NCBI RefSeq assembly: GCF_932526225.1
Contig: NC_064048.1
Coordinates: forward strand, 8,208,515-8,272,514
Origin: Nematostella vectensis
Lineage: Eukaryota; Cnidaria; Anthozoa; Actiniaria; Edwardsiidae
Length of the DNA stretch: 64,000 nucleotides
Reading direction: 5' to 3'
The position numbers were made by a program, and so were the translations under genes. Numbering within the stretch: the stretch's first letter is position 1; each line of letters opens with the position of its first letter. The notes beneath the pieces are model-generated. The model made no database searches and had not been told where the DNA came from. It worked only from the letters and a program-made list of their open reading frames with translations. Positions 24,739 through 33,814 of the stretch are shown here, piece by piece.

Positions 24739-25797
24739 GATAATGATGATTATGATGATAATGGCGATGATGATGATATCGGTGCTGATGGCAGTGATGA
24801 TGGCAGTAATGATGATTATAACAATGTGAAGTTGATGATGACGATAAAGGTGATAATGATGGGGATGCTGTCGATGTTGCTGATGATGATTATGATGATG
24901 ATGATGATTATCATGATGATGATCATGATGATGATTATCATGATCATATCGCATATCATTACAGATGGGCGCAGCTCTATTTCCTGGCCTGGTACCTGGT
25001 TTCCGTCATTATGATAATCAACCTATTCGTCGCGCTCATCCTCGAGGCGTTTGTCAGCCAGTGGGAGCAGCAACAAGCGCGTCTTCACAAGCACACACTC
25101 CCGGGATCTTTACAGGTAAGACACATTTTATCAATCATGTTTAGTTTGAACATGCTGTATTGAGTACGACGCTATTAAATATTAAACTTAGGAGGTCTAA
25201 AAAGGTACGCGCTAGCAACAGGACATCTAGTATTCTGGATCCCTTTAGCTCAAAATATTTATTTATTGTTTCTTTTTTTGCTGCGCTCGCACTTTCTTTA
25301 TGTCTTGTGGATGGATTTTCTGGTCCCAATGTTACGGACTTTCGTTCCCTAAAAACGCCTCATACTCAAGCTATATATTTGCATGTTGTTTTGACTCTGT
25401 ATGGAGAAAATGACACCACAGTTGCAATGGCTTTGTTGGTATGACGTATCTTTAAAACAGTCTTTTGACACTTGCTTTTACCATTTACTGTATTTCAACC
25501 GCTTTTACTCAGGTTAGTAGCTTTAAGACTTTTGAAAGCAAGCAAACAGTTCAATGTGTTTTCAAACTGCTGTAGACAGTTTCCAGCGAAAGCGTCGCTT
25601 TCGTACTTTCGTACCACAAGGCCCCATTACCTGCGACACGGCTTATTACTTTTTCTATATTTCAGTCCGAGTCTCAGGATCTTCGATTCCACCAGCTGTT
25701 TCGTTCAAGTCTGGTCGAGCCCCACGAAGCGGAGCTGATAGCCGAGCTAAACAGTCATGAATATCTTCGCTTTCACCCGTCATACGGCACGTTATGA
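10294..25797 (+). CDS. TPCN2-like: Two-pore channel (TPC2-like), 3' part, 14 exons
   Basis: Two-pore channels are endolysosomal cation channels with two six-helix domains, gated by PI(3,5)P2 and implicated in NAADP calcium release. Exons by splice signals and phase: 10294-10358, 10947-11044, 11831-11912, 12831-13037, 13186-13242, 13739-13780, 15171-15319, 16103-16205, 17926-17997, 22468-22559, 23024-23096, 24002-24084, 24965-25115 and 25666-25797 (stop TGA). Together they give about 467 residues. Exon 1 encodes the end of domain I S6 (LTAVIYNQFRGYLM), followed by SLFRRRLAVRAAFEVL, very like vertebrate TPC2. Exon 4 enters domain II S1. Exon 8 is S4 (MLIIFRLLRVVP). Exon 12 holds the second filter region VNNWHVF. 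Exon 13 is S6 (MIINLFVALILEAF). The luminal loop has a possible N-glycosylation site (NAT). Domain I S1-S5 is absent from the visible sequence (upstream or in the gap). TPC3 is the main alternative subtype. Confidence 0.88.
11204..11625. repeat. Compound trinucleotide/hexanucleotide microsatellite
   Basis: The order is (TAA)n, (GAA)n, (GAATAA)n, about 27 copies of GACTAA, then (TACTAA)n and (TAA)n again, each block one substitution from the next. It lies in channel intron 2. The long ORFs in several frames here are repeat artefacts. Confidence 0.95.
11671..11687. repeat. Poly-C run
   Basis: A homopolymer of C in channel intron 2. Similar runs of 10 or more G or C occur near 9316, 20942, 23757, 44248, 48989 and 49547. 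Confidence 0.95.
11904..12310 (+). repeat. Triplicated exon-3 splice-donor region
   Basis: The end of channel exon 3 plus its donor (tagagaggtaaggcc, at 11906) recurs as ctaagaggtaaggcc at about 11995 and ctgagaggtaacgcc at about 12266. The following gtcgacactga..cgaacc is also shared by the first two. The later two have no acceptor in front of them, so they are decoy donors within the intron. Confidence 0.7.
14040..14800. repeat. Tandem repeat, unit about 100 bp, some 7-8 copies
   Basis: Units contain gcgcaatttagtcgcatg, atgcctgcg.., tctacaactcgag and agctttgttccaagatgtt. The array fills much of channel intron 6, which precedes exon 7 at 15171. Confidence 0.85.
14848..15095 (+). mobile_element. 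tRNA-derived SINE (family 1)
   Basis: The head contains an A-box-like tggcccagtgtg and a perfect B box ggttcgattcc at about 14909, about 55 bases apart. The 3' part ends in gcgcctctgagcttcagg, then ggcgctatataaatcaa, a tail type widespread in animal SINEs that borrow LINE tails. It is not a functional tRNA: no cloverleaf can be closed. Confidence 0.65.
15540..16100. other. Channel intron 7, no gene seen
   Basis: AT-rich intron sequence with A and T homopolymers (about 15566-15584 and 15645-15660). No conserved ORF or structured repeat. Confidence 0.5.
16317..16575. repeat. Tandem repeat, about 92 bp x 3
   Basis: Each unit carries tgtaacacttgtaaca, tatttaggtayatgtaaaaa and cgcacattcrtggtaaaaaa. 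It lies just downstream of channel exon 8. Confidence 0.85.
16846..17695. repeat. 43-bp minisatellite, about 19 copies
   Basis: The unit is cagctatcactagcc followed by ttacccccatccagc and tatccttttaagg. Two sub-variants alternate (aaggcag and agggtag ends), which suggests growth by copying of blocks larger than one unit. It lies in the intron before channel exon 9. Confidence 0.9.
17968..18088 (+). repeat. Partial duplication of exon-9 end and donor
   Basis: The segment tctcatacctttcattggca through agctgtgagtagtcatgg is followed about 62 bases later by tctcataccttttaacggtt through agctgtaagtacttatgg. The second copy has a consensus-like GTAAGT donor but no acceptor of its own. It is the second of three channel exons with a copied donor. 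Confidence 0.7.
18327..18512. repeat. 37-bp minisatellite, 5 copies
   Basis: Unit acaataaacactgactcca then gacatgcgcacatgacgt, with nearly no divergence. Direct head-to-tail repeats without spacers. Confidence 0.95.
19119..19918 (-). pseudogene. Rhodopsin-like GPCR exon, frameshifted, antisense in channel intron
   Basis: A single exon begins at an AG acceptor (right boundary 19918) and encodes TM3 to the C-tail of a class A GPCR. ERLCAI stands in place of the DRY motif after TM3. TM4 is AAPWGVAIIAVAF, TM5 is TFLSLFVICVSYGLMF, TM6 is FFVTALSVLAWVP, and TM7 ends NPIVYLF. The TM6-TM7 loop reads in one frame to GRFANS, and NPIVY continues in another, so one base is missing near 19415. The C-tail of about 80 residues is Ser/Thr-rich. 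TM1-TM2 exons were not found in 19.9-22.4 kb. The ligand class is unknown. It is either a pseudogene or a real gene with a sequence error. Confidence 0.75.
20320..21250. other. Channel intron 9, no gene seen
   Basis: Contains a small hairpin (atcggtggcaagcgccaccgat near 20329, loop aagc), G runs at about 20498 and 20942, and otherwise unremarkable AT-rich sequence. Confidence 0.5.
21256..21366. repeat. Palindromic hairpin, probable MITE
   Basis: Arms of about 45 bp pair imperfectly: taaacaacttactggcc and ggtcatgccgggaaatatc on the left; gatatttgccggcatgacc and ggttagtaagtagttatta on the right. A foldback of this size in an intron is typical of MITEs. No clear target duplication. Confidence 0.6.
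22538..22795 (+). repeat. 36-bp minisatellite built from exon-10 end and donor
   Basis: About seven head-to-tail units contain gatgtgcacatacgaacgc followed by gtaagttacccctgagt. The first unit is the actual 3' end of channel exon 10 and its GTAAGT donor (exon ends 22559). Each later unit repeats a near-perfect donor, so several equivalent 5' splice sites lie 36 bases apart. Reading past the first donor meets an in-frame TAA at once (gcg taa), so only the first site keeps the channel frame. Confidence 0.85.
23125..23640. repeat. Degenerate tandem repeat, about 60 bp
   Basis: Units share ataataacctgccacacttg, aaattagrtcgc..cacatatgca and gtaacggccat. Towards the right the repeat inverts (cgaccgtattacaaattttg, then acaaatgtggccgttatt), giving stem-loop potential. 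It lies in intron 11 of the channel gene. Confidence 0.75.
24111..24955. repeat. GAT-rich microsatellite region
   Basis: Imperfect (GAT)n/(GATAAT)n tracts run almost throughout channel intron 12 up to exon 13 at 24965, broken near 24440-24600 by unique sequence. Met/Asp-rich or His-rich ORFs here are low-complexity artefacts. Confidence 0.9.
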
Positions 25798-26117
25798 CAA
25801 TAGATCTACGCATGCGCGGATGGTATGCTATGTTCGACATCCCACATGATTACGACTTGTCGATAACGGTAGTAACGGGGTGAAATGACGCACACCTTGG
25901 GTTTCTTTGGGTTTTCTTTAGGACAAGGGACTAGAAATGGAATATTCGATGAACATAAACCTCAAATATTTTATCTGACCGTTTTTGTTAAGTCACCATT
26001 TTGTACATCAACCAGCAAGGGTATTGTGTTTCTTGTGTCTAATGGTGGACCACATAAAAAAGACAGACATTTGTTATTAGATGTTTTCTTTTTAATTATT
26101 GCATGATCGTGATCTTT

Positions 26118-26490
26118 CTGACAGATGCGATCCTTGCGACATTATGCTACATTTGGACTGAATAAATTTTGATTTGAATGCCGATATCTTCACAAAAGTG
26201 TTTTTAAAATAGTTTCTAGAAAACAAAATGATCGTAAGGTTACCTTTCTGACAGATGCGATCTTTGCGACATTATGCTACATTTGGACTGAATAAATTTT
26301 GATTTGAATGCCGATATCTTCACAAGGGTGTTTTTAAAATAGTTTCTAGAAAACAAAATGATCTTCAGGTTATCTTTCTGACAGATACGATCTTTGCGAC
26401 ATTATGCTACATTTGTACTAAAAAAAATGATTTGAATGCCGATATCTTCACAAGGGTGTTTTAAAATAATTTCTAGAAGACAGCATGAAA
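26118..26490 (+). repeat. 127-bp tandem repeat x 3 with polyadenylation signals
   Basis: Starts 320 bases after the channel stop codon. Units begin ctgacagatgcgatc and contain gactgaataaattttga; AATAAA is intact in copies 1 (26161) and 2 but lost in copy 3. The channel transcript may end here, with the signal duplicated. Confidence 0.75.
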
Positions 26491-26857
26491 ATAAGGCCGT
26501 TATGACATATAATGCGACATTATGCGATCCTAATCTACTGAATGAATTTCTAGGAATCAAAGGGATCGCAAGGAGATCTTTATTGCCAAAAACGATATCC
26601 TCTGTCTGAAGCAATTTTCCAACAAACCTCCTGGTTTTTATGTTAAGTGTTGTACAGTATGTATACATTTTGATACAGAGAAGTTTTAAAATACAGTGTG
26701 TTAATTATTATATATTTTTGTTATGAATTTAAAAACAGAAGAAATGTAGAAAAGAATTTACAAACGTATCTAGAACAATTTTTTGTAATATTGAGGAAAC
26801 GATAATAATTATAGTTTAGTTTGTTTTATGAAACAAATATTCTATAGAATAGACATC

Positions 26858-27187
26858 TTAAACAAGGACCCGCACCATTATAAAAGGGCTTAGCTCCGCC
26901 TCTTTTCGAATGAATAAAATTCAAACTTCAAGATGACAACACGCCGTAACATTTTACTGCATATTCCTGCTCTTTTGGTGGGTTATTCATTGTTTTGGCC
27001 AAGAGAAAATAAACCGAGCAAACGAGAAGATAAGCGCTTCAAAAGTTGTGTTTGGGTTTCGCTTCTCGTGGGCAAACAAGACACGCTTGACTGAACCCCG
27101 AAGCTCCACACCGCGTAGCAATTTACTGACAACTGAGCCTTTCGTGGACCTGGTCCAGGCCCTTTTATAGTGCGGGTCCTTTTTTAA
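26858..27187. mobile_element. TTAA MITE, second subfamily
   Basis: TTAA at both ends. Inverted ends carry aaggacccgcac followed by tataaaaggg on the left, and the same from the right with a 1-2 base difference. The motif TATAAAAGGG beside a CG-rich end is shared with the elements at 286 and 9613. About 330 bp. An internal ORF on the minus strand is not convincing. Confidence 0.7.
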
Positions 27188-27532
27188 ATAGATAGAAAAA
27201 TAAACGAATGACTTTCTAATATACACTCGATGGCGTTCCACATGAAAGTAAACTGAACATTTCAATTTTTAAAATAAGCCACGTGATTTTACTTTTTAGT
27301 TATATCCCTATCTAATCTTTTTGTTTTTTGTCTGGAAATCTTTGAGGGTGGGGTCTAAATATATCTCGAACTATTGGTTTGCATTGCAATTTCGAGACAA
27401 TTATCATCTCGCTGCAAGGAATCGCCAGGCCCTATTTTGGGTGTGTCAGAATACAAAATAGCGTCATAAATATGACTTAGTAGTCTAAACTATTATTTCA
27501 AGTTCTGAATAAATCTCAGATATCAGTCACTA

Positions 27533-27650
27533 ATCATCTTGTGTCCAGATACATCAGAATCTACACTCTCAAGGTTTTGTAAAGAAAAAAATCATCTTGT
27601 GTCCAGATACATCAGAATCTACACTCTCAAGGTTTTGTAAAGAAAAAAAA
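27533..27650. repeat. Direct duplication, about 57 bp x 2
   Basis: atcatcttgtgtccagatac followed by atcagaatctacactctcaa and ggttttgtaaagaaaaa occurs twice without substitutions in the core, so the duplication is recent. Confidence 0.9.
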
Positions 27651-27776
27651 AAGCAATAAAAACGTTGATATTAAATTATATTGGAAGTGTTGTTTTTTAT
27701 CTTTGTAAAGAATTTAAATACACAAGAATTGAACATAATTTTAACAGTAAAAAAGTAGCGGGATGCTTGTATATAG

Positions 27777-28075
27777 GTGGCGCAGTTGGCAGAGCATCGC
27801 TCTGTAGTGCCTGTGCCTCTCACCACTGGGTTCTGGGTTCGATTCCCGGTTCCGACGTGAGTAGAGTTAGTTGGTCTCGCCTTTGCTCCGAGGGTTTTTC
27901 TCCGGGTTCTCCGGTTTTCATCCCTCCACAAAACCAACAATTTCGATCTTAGCTGTGATCCGTGGTCAGACATGAGTTGTATGGCGGCTGCCTGAGGCGC
28001 CTTCCTATATGCCTTCAACTCGACCACGTCTGAATCTGCGCTCTCGTAATTCAGCTTCCCAGCTGCAATGAAAGT
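27777..28075 (+). mobile_element. tRNA-derived SINE (family 2), full copy
   Basis: A box tggcgcagttgg (27778) and B box ggttcgattcc (27837) are spaced as in tRNAs. The body carries ctccgagggtttttctccgg, then acaacaatttcgat-like, ccgtggtcagacatgagt and tctgcgctctcgtaattca. A second, head-deleted copy at 40.45 kb shares the body, which supports a dispersed family. The anticodon arm region does not pair properly, so it is not a tRNA gene. Confidence 0.8.
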
Positions 28076-28359
28076 GATTAGCTACTCCAATTTATTTATT
28101 TATTTATTTATTAACTTTGCAAACTGGTTAGATATGGATGAATGTAAAAAAGGCCATCTAATAAATTTTGTGGTATTTTTGCCAAAGTTTTAAAGAGAGC
28201 AAAATGTACCTACCCTTTCCAAAATATCAGTGAAATTGTTTTCGAAAATCATGATCAATTTTTTTTATAAAGAACCGGTTACTATGGTAACCTGGAGTGT
28301 CATCGACTTACCCAAATTACAATGTCCTCAGATGATTTTAAAGAAACTTAAAGACATAT

Positions 28360-28660
28360 TCGACAAAAATTGTCATTGAGAAATCAAACACAGCGCGCGC
28401 TCGTTTGAATTGAAAAGTAAAATTCAAAAAACACAGCGCGCGCTCATTTGAAATGGCGTCATTTAGGTGCGCGTGCGCGTAAAACAACGAATTTGAAATA
28501 TTTATCACTTCAAAACCTATCCTCAGTATTTTTCGATTTGATACAAGAAAAGGTTGTTGAGTGTGTTAACTTCAATGGTGTTGCGCTTCCGTTTACGCTT
28601 GCGCTTACGTTCTAGTTAGAACCAATCTTTATAGTGCGCGTTCGTGTTTTAGAAAAGTCA
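28360..28660. mobile_element. Remnant of the TTAA element family
   Basis: Similar to 500-720 of the element at 286: tcattgagaaatcaaacaca, atggcgtcatttaggtgcgc, aacaacgaattt, acttcaatggtgt. It ends with tttatagtgcgcgttcgtgttt, the family terminus. The left end is missing. Confidence 0.6.
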
Positions 28661-29306
28661 CCAAGCTTCCAAGCTAGTTTGCTTTAGAAGATTTTAGCCA
28701 TTTTCTTTCTTGTTGGATTGCCTTGAAAGCCCTCCGACTTCTCCCATCCGGTCTATATTAGGCGTGCAAATAACGTTAGCCCGAAATATTTTTTTCCTTG
28801 ATTATCCTTGCGCAATTCAGAAAAGTCGCACTTCATGGTTTGTTTACTATTACTCCCCAATAGTAATTGCCGATATTTTTCGATACGATCTTATTTTAAG
28901 CGTCAAGTCATGTTTTTCCGCCATGGACTAAAATGCACTCAAACCAAAAATAACATTATTTGAGTTTTGTAGGGTTTTGTAGAGTTTTGTAGGGTTGCCC
29001 CGCCGACAAAATCAAATCCGACTGTAGCAGTGCTTTTTGACCTATTGTGATAATTATGAACATGATTATAAAATGATTATTGCAAATGTTGCTTGCTGAA
29101 TACGATTCTCACAATTCAATTAAATATTCAGTACTCATTTACATCAGGCTTGAAGGCGCAAAAAGCATTTGACCCCCACCCCCCACCCCTTTAAATAGCC
29201 CTTGATATATGGATGTTGGAATTAATGGAATTGCTCTTATCGTCGCTCGCATTGTAAAAAAACTATAGAAAATTCGTGTTTATATGCCTATTAAAGACTT
29301 ATTAAC

Positions 29307-29352
29307 CGAGCGCGAGGTCTGTACGGGAAGTCTGAGATTTCCCGTACAGACC
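29307..29352. repeat. Short perfect palindrome
   Basis: ggtctgtacgggaa and ttcccgtacagacc face each other across about 14 bases. The same ggtctgtacgggaaatctcg recurs at about 30150, so the two may belong to one composite element (29373-30219). Confidence 0.7.
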
Positions 29353-29372
29353 GAGCTAACGAGGTTAATAAA

Positions 29373-30219
29373 GTTTTTATTATCCGGCTTTTTGCATAAA
29401 AAGGAGAGAAAGTGTGCGTTTAAAAAGTATTTTCCGGTTTACGGCGGAAGTGCTCTGAAACAGCGCGCGGATCTAGTTTAGGGCCGAGGAATTCCCCGCT
29501 GAGATTGAACTAAACATCACAAACGATGGATAAAAAACTGCTCGGTTTTATTGAAAAAACATTATCATCTTTTCTTGCCTCTAGAACGAGCATATACTTT
29601 TTTCAAATTACCTTACAATGTTTGGATTTTACAAAGCAAGCAAGAAACTTTTCACAAAGTAAGCAAGAAACTTCATAGCACAAAAGTCTCTCAAGAGTTC
29701 GGAAAACGTACGAATCGTGCTTTTTCGCACCTTTTTTACTAAAAAAGACAACATTCTTTAGGAAATGTCTTAGTCCTCGTCATTGCTCTCAATGATCATT
29801 CTGCGACGTTTCATTGGATTGTTCTGGTTATATATTACTGGAGCGTTAAAGATGTTGAAAGTGCATCCAGAGACATGGCGAATTCCTGAAAAAATCGCTG
29901 ATACTTCGGCTTTTCTTGTTGCCATTGCAATTGTTGTTGCACCATGTTTTCATCTTCAGGTTAATAAAATTCGTTTTCAGAATGTTCTGAATCTGAATTC
30001 ATTCTTCTAGCTTGAGGGACTGCCTTCTAGCTTTGGGGACTTTATAGTTTGTTTGTTGGGTTGCTTTTTTCAAATAAATCGCGTGATTTTTTGTTTTCCA
30101 AAACAGAAAAATTTGCCGGTCCGTACGGATTCAGACGGACCTCTAGGTCTGTACGGGAAATCTCGCCTGGGGTTTAGCCAATCAGAGCGTGCGTACAATC
30201 ACAGCCGGATAATAAAAGC
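29373..30219. mobile_element. Candidate inverted-repeat element
   Basis: gtttttattatccggct on the left and its reverse complement agccggataataaaagc on the right bound 847 bp. No clear target duplication is visible, and the ggtctgtacggg palindromes are partly outside, so the limits are uncertain. No transposase. Confidence 0.35.
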
Positions 30220-30239
30220 ATTTACATGGCTTTCATAGA

Positions 30240-31320
30240 CAAGGATAAGGCCATTTATACGTTACCAATGAGCAATGCAAAATAATGTGTATTGTAAATC
30301 CGTGTAATAAAGTCCAGAGGAATTCAGCCTATGGCTGCACTCAGGGGCCTCATTTGTCTTGTTTCATGTTTTATGTTATTGTCCTTTCTTTTTTCAGTAA
30401 GTAATATGTTATATTGTATAATATTATTAATATTGTATAATAATAATATTGTAATACTAATAATATTGTATAATATAATTGTATAATATTGAAAAACAAT
30501 AAAAATGTTTTTAAAACAAAAAAAAGGCTCATGAGTCCCTGCTACAATTCATAATAATATCAGTCGTTCCTTGTAGAAGTTGAGGGGACTGTACGCTATT
30601 TCACACCGTACACCTCCACCCTGAGGGTGATATGGATCATGAAGTCAATAGGAATAGACCTGATTAGCCTTGCGTTTGAATGACTCGCGAAATTGTTTTT
30701 TTTTTATCTCATAACTGTTCACGTTCCCATCAAACACCTGTAAAAAGAAAGAAAAAGATCACCATGGCGATGGCAACTATATTAATAATTCGTTCTAGGG
30801 CGATAGAAAAAAGATCATTAAAGCAGACTCCAATTTCTGAAAAAAAAACGATGCCTTTTTTATATACTTCGGATATATTTCAGACGACTATTTGGGTATT
30901 TTAATTGATTCGACATGAAGTAAATATATAGTAGAGACTCGGTAACTCAAACACTAAAGAGAAACCAAGTCCAGTTTTTCGGCGGTTCTTGTTATTGGAG
31001 TCTATTGAAATCTGTCGGTAGAGCTAACTCAAAAATAAATAGAATAATAAAAAATGAAGTTAGAAGTTTAACGGGGTAATTAAAAGGGAAGTTGGAGTCT
31101 AACGGGGTAGGATAGAATTAAACGGTTCGGTATAGCGTGTAGTTCGCTAGTTACCTGGGTTTGAGTTGTGAAAATGGATAAAAAGGGATTCAGAACTCTA
31201 CTTCGAATAGAACGAATTTCTACTGTGGAAGACGCTGGGAGGGATGCTGGAGCCTAGGGCAAACGCCGTTCTATTCTAGGCCTAATTAATTTTATGGTTT
31301 TAAGTGATGTGCTTTGGGTA
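30240..31320. other. No gene recognised
   Basis: Intergenic AT-rich DNA with an ATATT-type low-complexity patch near 30400-30490 and short direct repeats such as aacggggta near 31070-31110. No supported exon. Confidence 0.5.
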
Positions 31321-31331
31321 ATGCGATCTAC

Positions 31332-31640
31332 CTTTTCAACACCATGCTCCTTGTAGCCACTCCAGGAATCATTTCCCAGAGAGAGAGAGAGATAGCTTGT
31401 ATGCTGTAGTGTATGTATTTAAACATCCCTGTGTAGCTATGGCGCAAATCTGGTATACAGAGAGCAAGTCGATCTGAAGGTATTCGGCGAAGTTAATTCT
31501 CGGTACCCAGCAACTATCTCCGTTTAACCGGCCATAATATTCCAGATATTTAGTGTTGTATACGGATGTCGCAGAGAAACTGCTATCGGGTATAATAGAT
31601 CTGTTTTCGACTCCGACAGGGGTATCTACACAGAACGGCA
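31332..31640 (-). pseudogene. F5/8 type C (discoidin) domain exon, frameshifted
   Basis: Opens after an AG acceptor (right boundary 31640) in phase 1 and reads PVGVENRSIIPDSSFSATS, then YGRLNGDSCWVP and YLQIDLLSVYQICAIATQG. This is the N-terminal two thirds of an F5/8C fold, with its GDSCWVP and LQIDL landmarks. At a TC dinucleotide run near 31383 the frame shifts: one frame ends SLSLSGK-stop, while another continues NDSWSGYKEHG before a GTAGAT donor. The shift may be a real repeat-slippage mutation or a sequence error. It is the 3'-most of the EGF/F5/8C exons on this strand and is in phase with the EGF exons. Confidence 0.75.
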
Positions 31641-31771
31641 CTAAAGCAAAGATAAAAAGCAGTTAGAGTGTTGGTTTCTTGTTTATAAACAGCTAAACGC
31701 TTTACACAAGTACAGTCCAACCCAGCCCTTACTCATTTACAACATTGACATTTGACATTTTTTGCTAATAG

Positions 31772-31830
<59 letters not shown>
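31772..31830. repeat. (TA)n microsatellite
   Basis: Uninterrupted TA dinucleotides of almost 60 bases between the F5/8C exon and the first EGF exon. Confidence 0.97.
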
Positions 31831-31832
<2 letters not shown>

Positions 31833-31897
31833 TTGCTTTAATAAAACAAAAAACGGTAAAGCAGTTTGTTCGTTTTAATTGATTAATATTTTATTAC

Positions 31898-32017
31898 CTT
31901 GAGTTTCACAGTCACTTCCCGTAAACCCAGCAGAACAAGTGCAGTTGTAGCCAGAGTTGTCTTTGTCGTTAATGCAGGTTGCATTGTTTTGGCAGGGACT
32001 TGAATACGGTTTTATTA
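31898..32017 (-). CDS. EGF-like domain exon (first cysteine lost)
   Basis: A 120-base phase 1-1 exon with AG acceptor and GTAATA donor, encoding SSPCQNNATC and NSGYNCTCSAGFTGSDC. The first EGF cysteine (in sister exons KPCD) is replaced (KPYS), which would leave one disulphide unpaired. It belongs to the minus-strand cluster of secreted or membrane-bound extracellular modules; the ligand is unknown. Confidence 0.65.
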
Positions 32018-32095
32018 CTAAGAAGGAGTAGAATACCATTCATCAATACTAAAGAAATTGATTTTTTTTTCTTTATTTATCTAGTTAATAACAAT

Positions 32096-32222
32096 TTCCT
32101 TGAGTTTCACAATCATTTTCCCTAAGCCCGGCCGAATAAAGTGCAGTTGTAACCAGAGTTTTCTTTCTTATTAACGCTAGTTGCGCCTTTTTGCAGTGAC
32201 TTGAATCACCCGTTATAACTTT
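32096..32222 (-). pseudogene. Degenerate EGF exon
   Basis: Clearly homologous to the neighbouring EGF exon in DNA (tctggttacaactgcac, gaaaatgattgtgaaact) but with internal frameshifts and a lost acceptor. It alternates with intact copies, as if a two-exon block had been duplicated (compare 32497). Confidence 0.65.
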
Positions 32223-32295
32223 GAAGAAATAGAGTAAAGCACCAATAAAAAATAAACCTTTTTTTTTTCGCTTTATTTGATTTATATTTTGTTAC

Positions 32296-32415
32296 CTTGA
32301 GTTTCACAGTCACTTCCCGTAAACCCAGCAGAACAAGTGCAGTTGTAGCCAGAGTTGTCGTCCTTGTTAATGCAGGTTGCATTGTTTTTGCAAGGAATTG
32401 AATCACATGGTTTTA
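32296..32415 (-). CDS. EGF-like domain exon, intact
   Basis: Six cysteines are present (KPCDSIPCKNNATC, then NCTCSAGFTGSDC). 120 bases, phase 1-1, AG acceptor and GTAACA donor. Phase symmetry lets such exons be gained or skipped without breaking the frame. Confidence 0.7.
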
Positions 32416-32496
32416 CTACGATAGAATAGAACACCATTCATCAATACTAAAGGATTTGCATCTGTTTTCCTGTTTATTTTGTTCAGAAAAATGTTT

Positions 32497-32620
32497 CTTT
32501 AGTTTCACAATCTTTTTCCGTAAACCCGGTCGAACAAAGTGCAGCAACCAGCGTTTTCTTCCTTATTAACGCAAGTTGCGCCGTTTTTGCAATGACTTGA
32601 ATCACACGTGATGACTTTGA
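32497..32620 (-). pseudogene. Degenerate EGF exon
   Basis: A sister of the decayed copy at 32096 (both share the tgaagaaatag flank and the tcacaatc..tttttcc change) with additional deletions. Not translatable as an EGF module. Confidence 0.65.
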
Positions 32621-32863
32621 AGAAATAGAAACGTACCGATCAAAAGTCAAAGCATTTTTGTTTTGTTTTAATTTGTTAATTTTGACCTGTCAAAATGGGT
32701 AATTATTAACGTAGATCAATTAGTACACCAATCAGAATGGCATGTTGGTAATGCCAGGTTATACGATATTTAATCTCAAGCATGTGATGTGATTGCTCAG
32801 TTCACCGTCCTACTCAACTGAGAGCACGCTTAGCTTTTTATCAATCCGAACTCATCCGCCGGA

Positions 32864-33814
32864 ATGGCATCCAAATCCTACAGGACTCGGTCCAAATCCA
32901 AATCACAAACATCTAATGTTGCTCAAGAGATTGCTGATCTCTCGGCTCAAATCGAGTAGCTACAAATGTCTTTGCCTTCGGTTTCACCATCCCACGCGGG
33001 AGCGCAACAACGAGTAGCTCCCCTCCTAACTCCCCAGGCCATAGAAGCCCCGTCTCTGGCCCAGCAGCTCCAGCTGGAACGCACGAAGCAGGAGAACCTG
33101 AAGTTACAGCTGGAGCTGACCAAAGCGCAACTGGAGTTGGCTCGTTTCAACGCTCCCATTTCAGCGCCCGTAGAACCCTTGGCTGATGTTTTGAGTTCCA
33201 CGCCGGCACGCCCCCTCACCGATGTGCCCAACTTGGCGACACTTCGCAAGCTCCGTCGCGATCGGGCAGTCCTCTCCAACGAATTCCTCTTCACAACTTC
33301 TAAAGGTACGCTCGAGTACGACAAGCTCGACATTTCGGAATTTGTTGGGGGTTTCCTGGAGCGTATTAAGAGCAAGAGAGAGCCAGAAAGGCCCACTCTT
33401 CTAGCACACCTCCAGCTGCTCATGGAGAAAGCAGCATCATATTCTTGGTCCAGTGTCAGGAATTTCCATTTTTCTATCAGCTCCGCAATAGAGGCTGGGC
33501 GGCTCACTTGGAATGACGCCACCGTCATTCGCGATAGGGCGCAGATCGCATTCACTCACGCGGATTTGCGTTCGGCTTCGCAATCGGCACCGCGAAATGG
33601 GATCTCGTCTGCGGCAAAGGCCAAGAAAGAGCTTCATTGCAAGGATTGGAACCGTACGGGGAAATGTTCTTGTCCCCCAATGGATCCAGCCTACAAGTCT
33701 GTTCTTCTTTGCCGAGTTTGTGATGCCAACCATTCTATGCTGTCGTGTGCAAAGCGGCGATTCCCGATACCTAACACTGGTCCGGTTGTCGTACCCGGCG
33801 GCGAGCGCCACTGA
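32864..33814 (+). pseudogene. YR-retrotransposon Gag-like ORF with early TAG
   Basis: The likely ATG is at 32864. TAG at 32957-32959 follows 31 codons, and the frame then stays open from 32966 to TGA at 33812. The region 33050-33150 is a Gln/Leu-rich coiled coil (QQLQLERTKQENLKLQLEL). A Cys-rich segment at about 33637-33765 reads HCKDWNRTGKCSC, then LLCRVCDANHSMLSC, like the zinc-binding tail of DIRS/Ngaro Gag proteins. The RT ORF follows in the same frame, separated only by this TGA. Confidence 0.75.

Noticed and set aside
24111-25014. Met/Asp-rich and His-rich ORFs
   Set aside because: GAT repeat translations; only 24965-25115 within this span is a real channel exon, in another context.
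27777-27850. tRNA gene
   Set aside because: A and B boxes are present but the arms do not pair into a cloverleaf, and a related copy exists at 40447, so it is a SINE.
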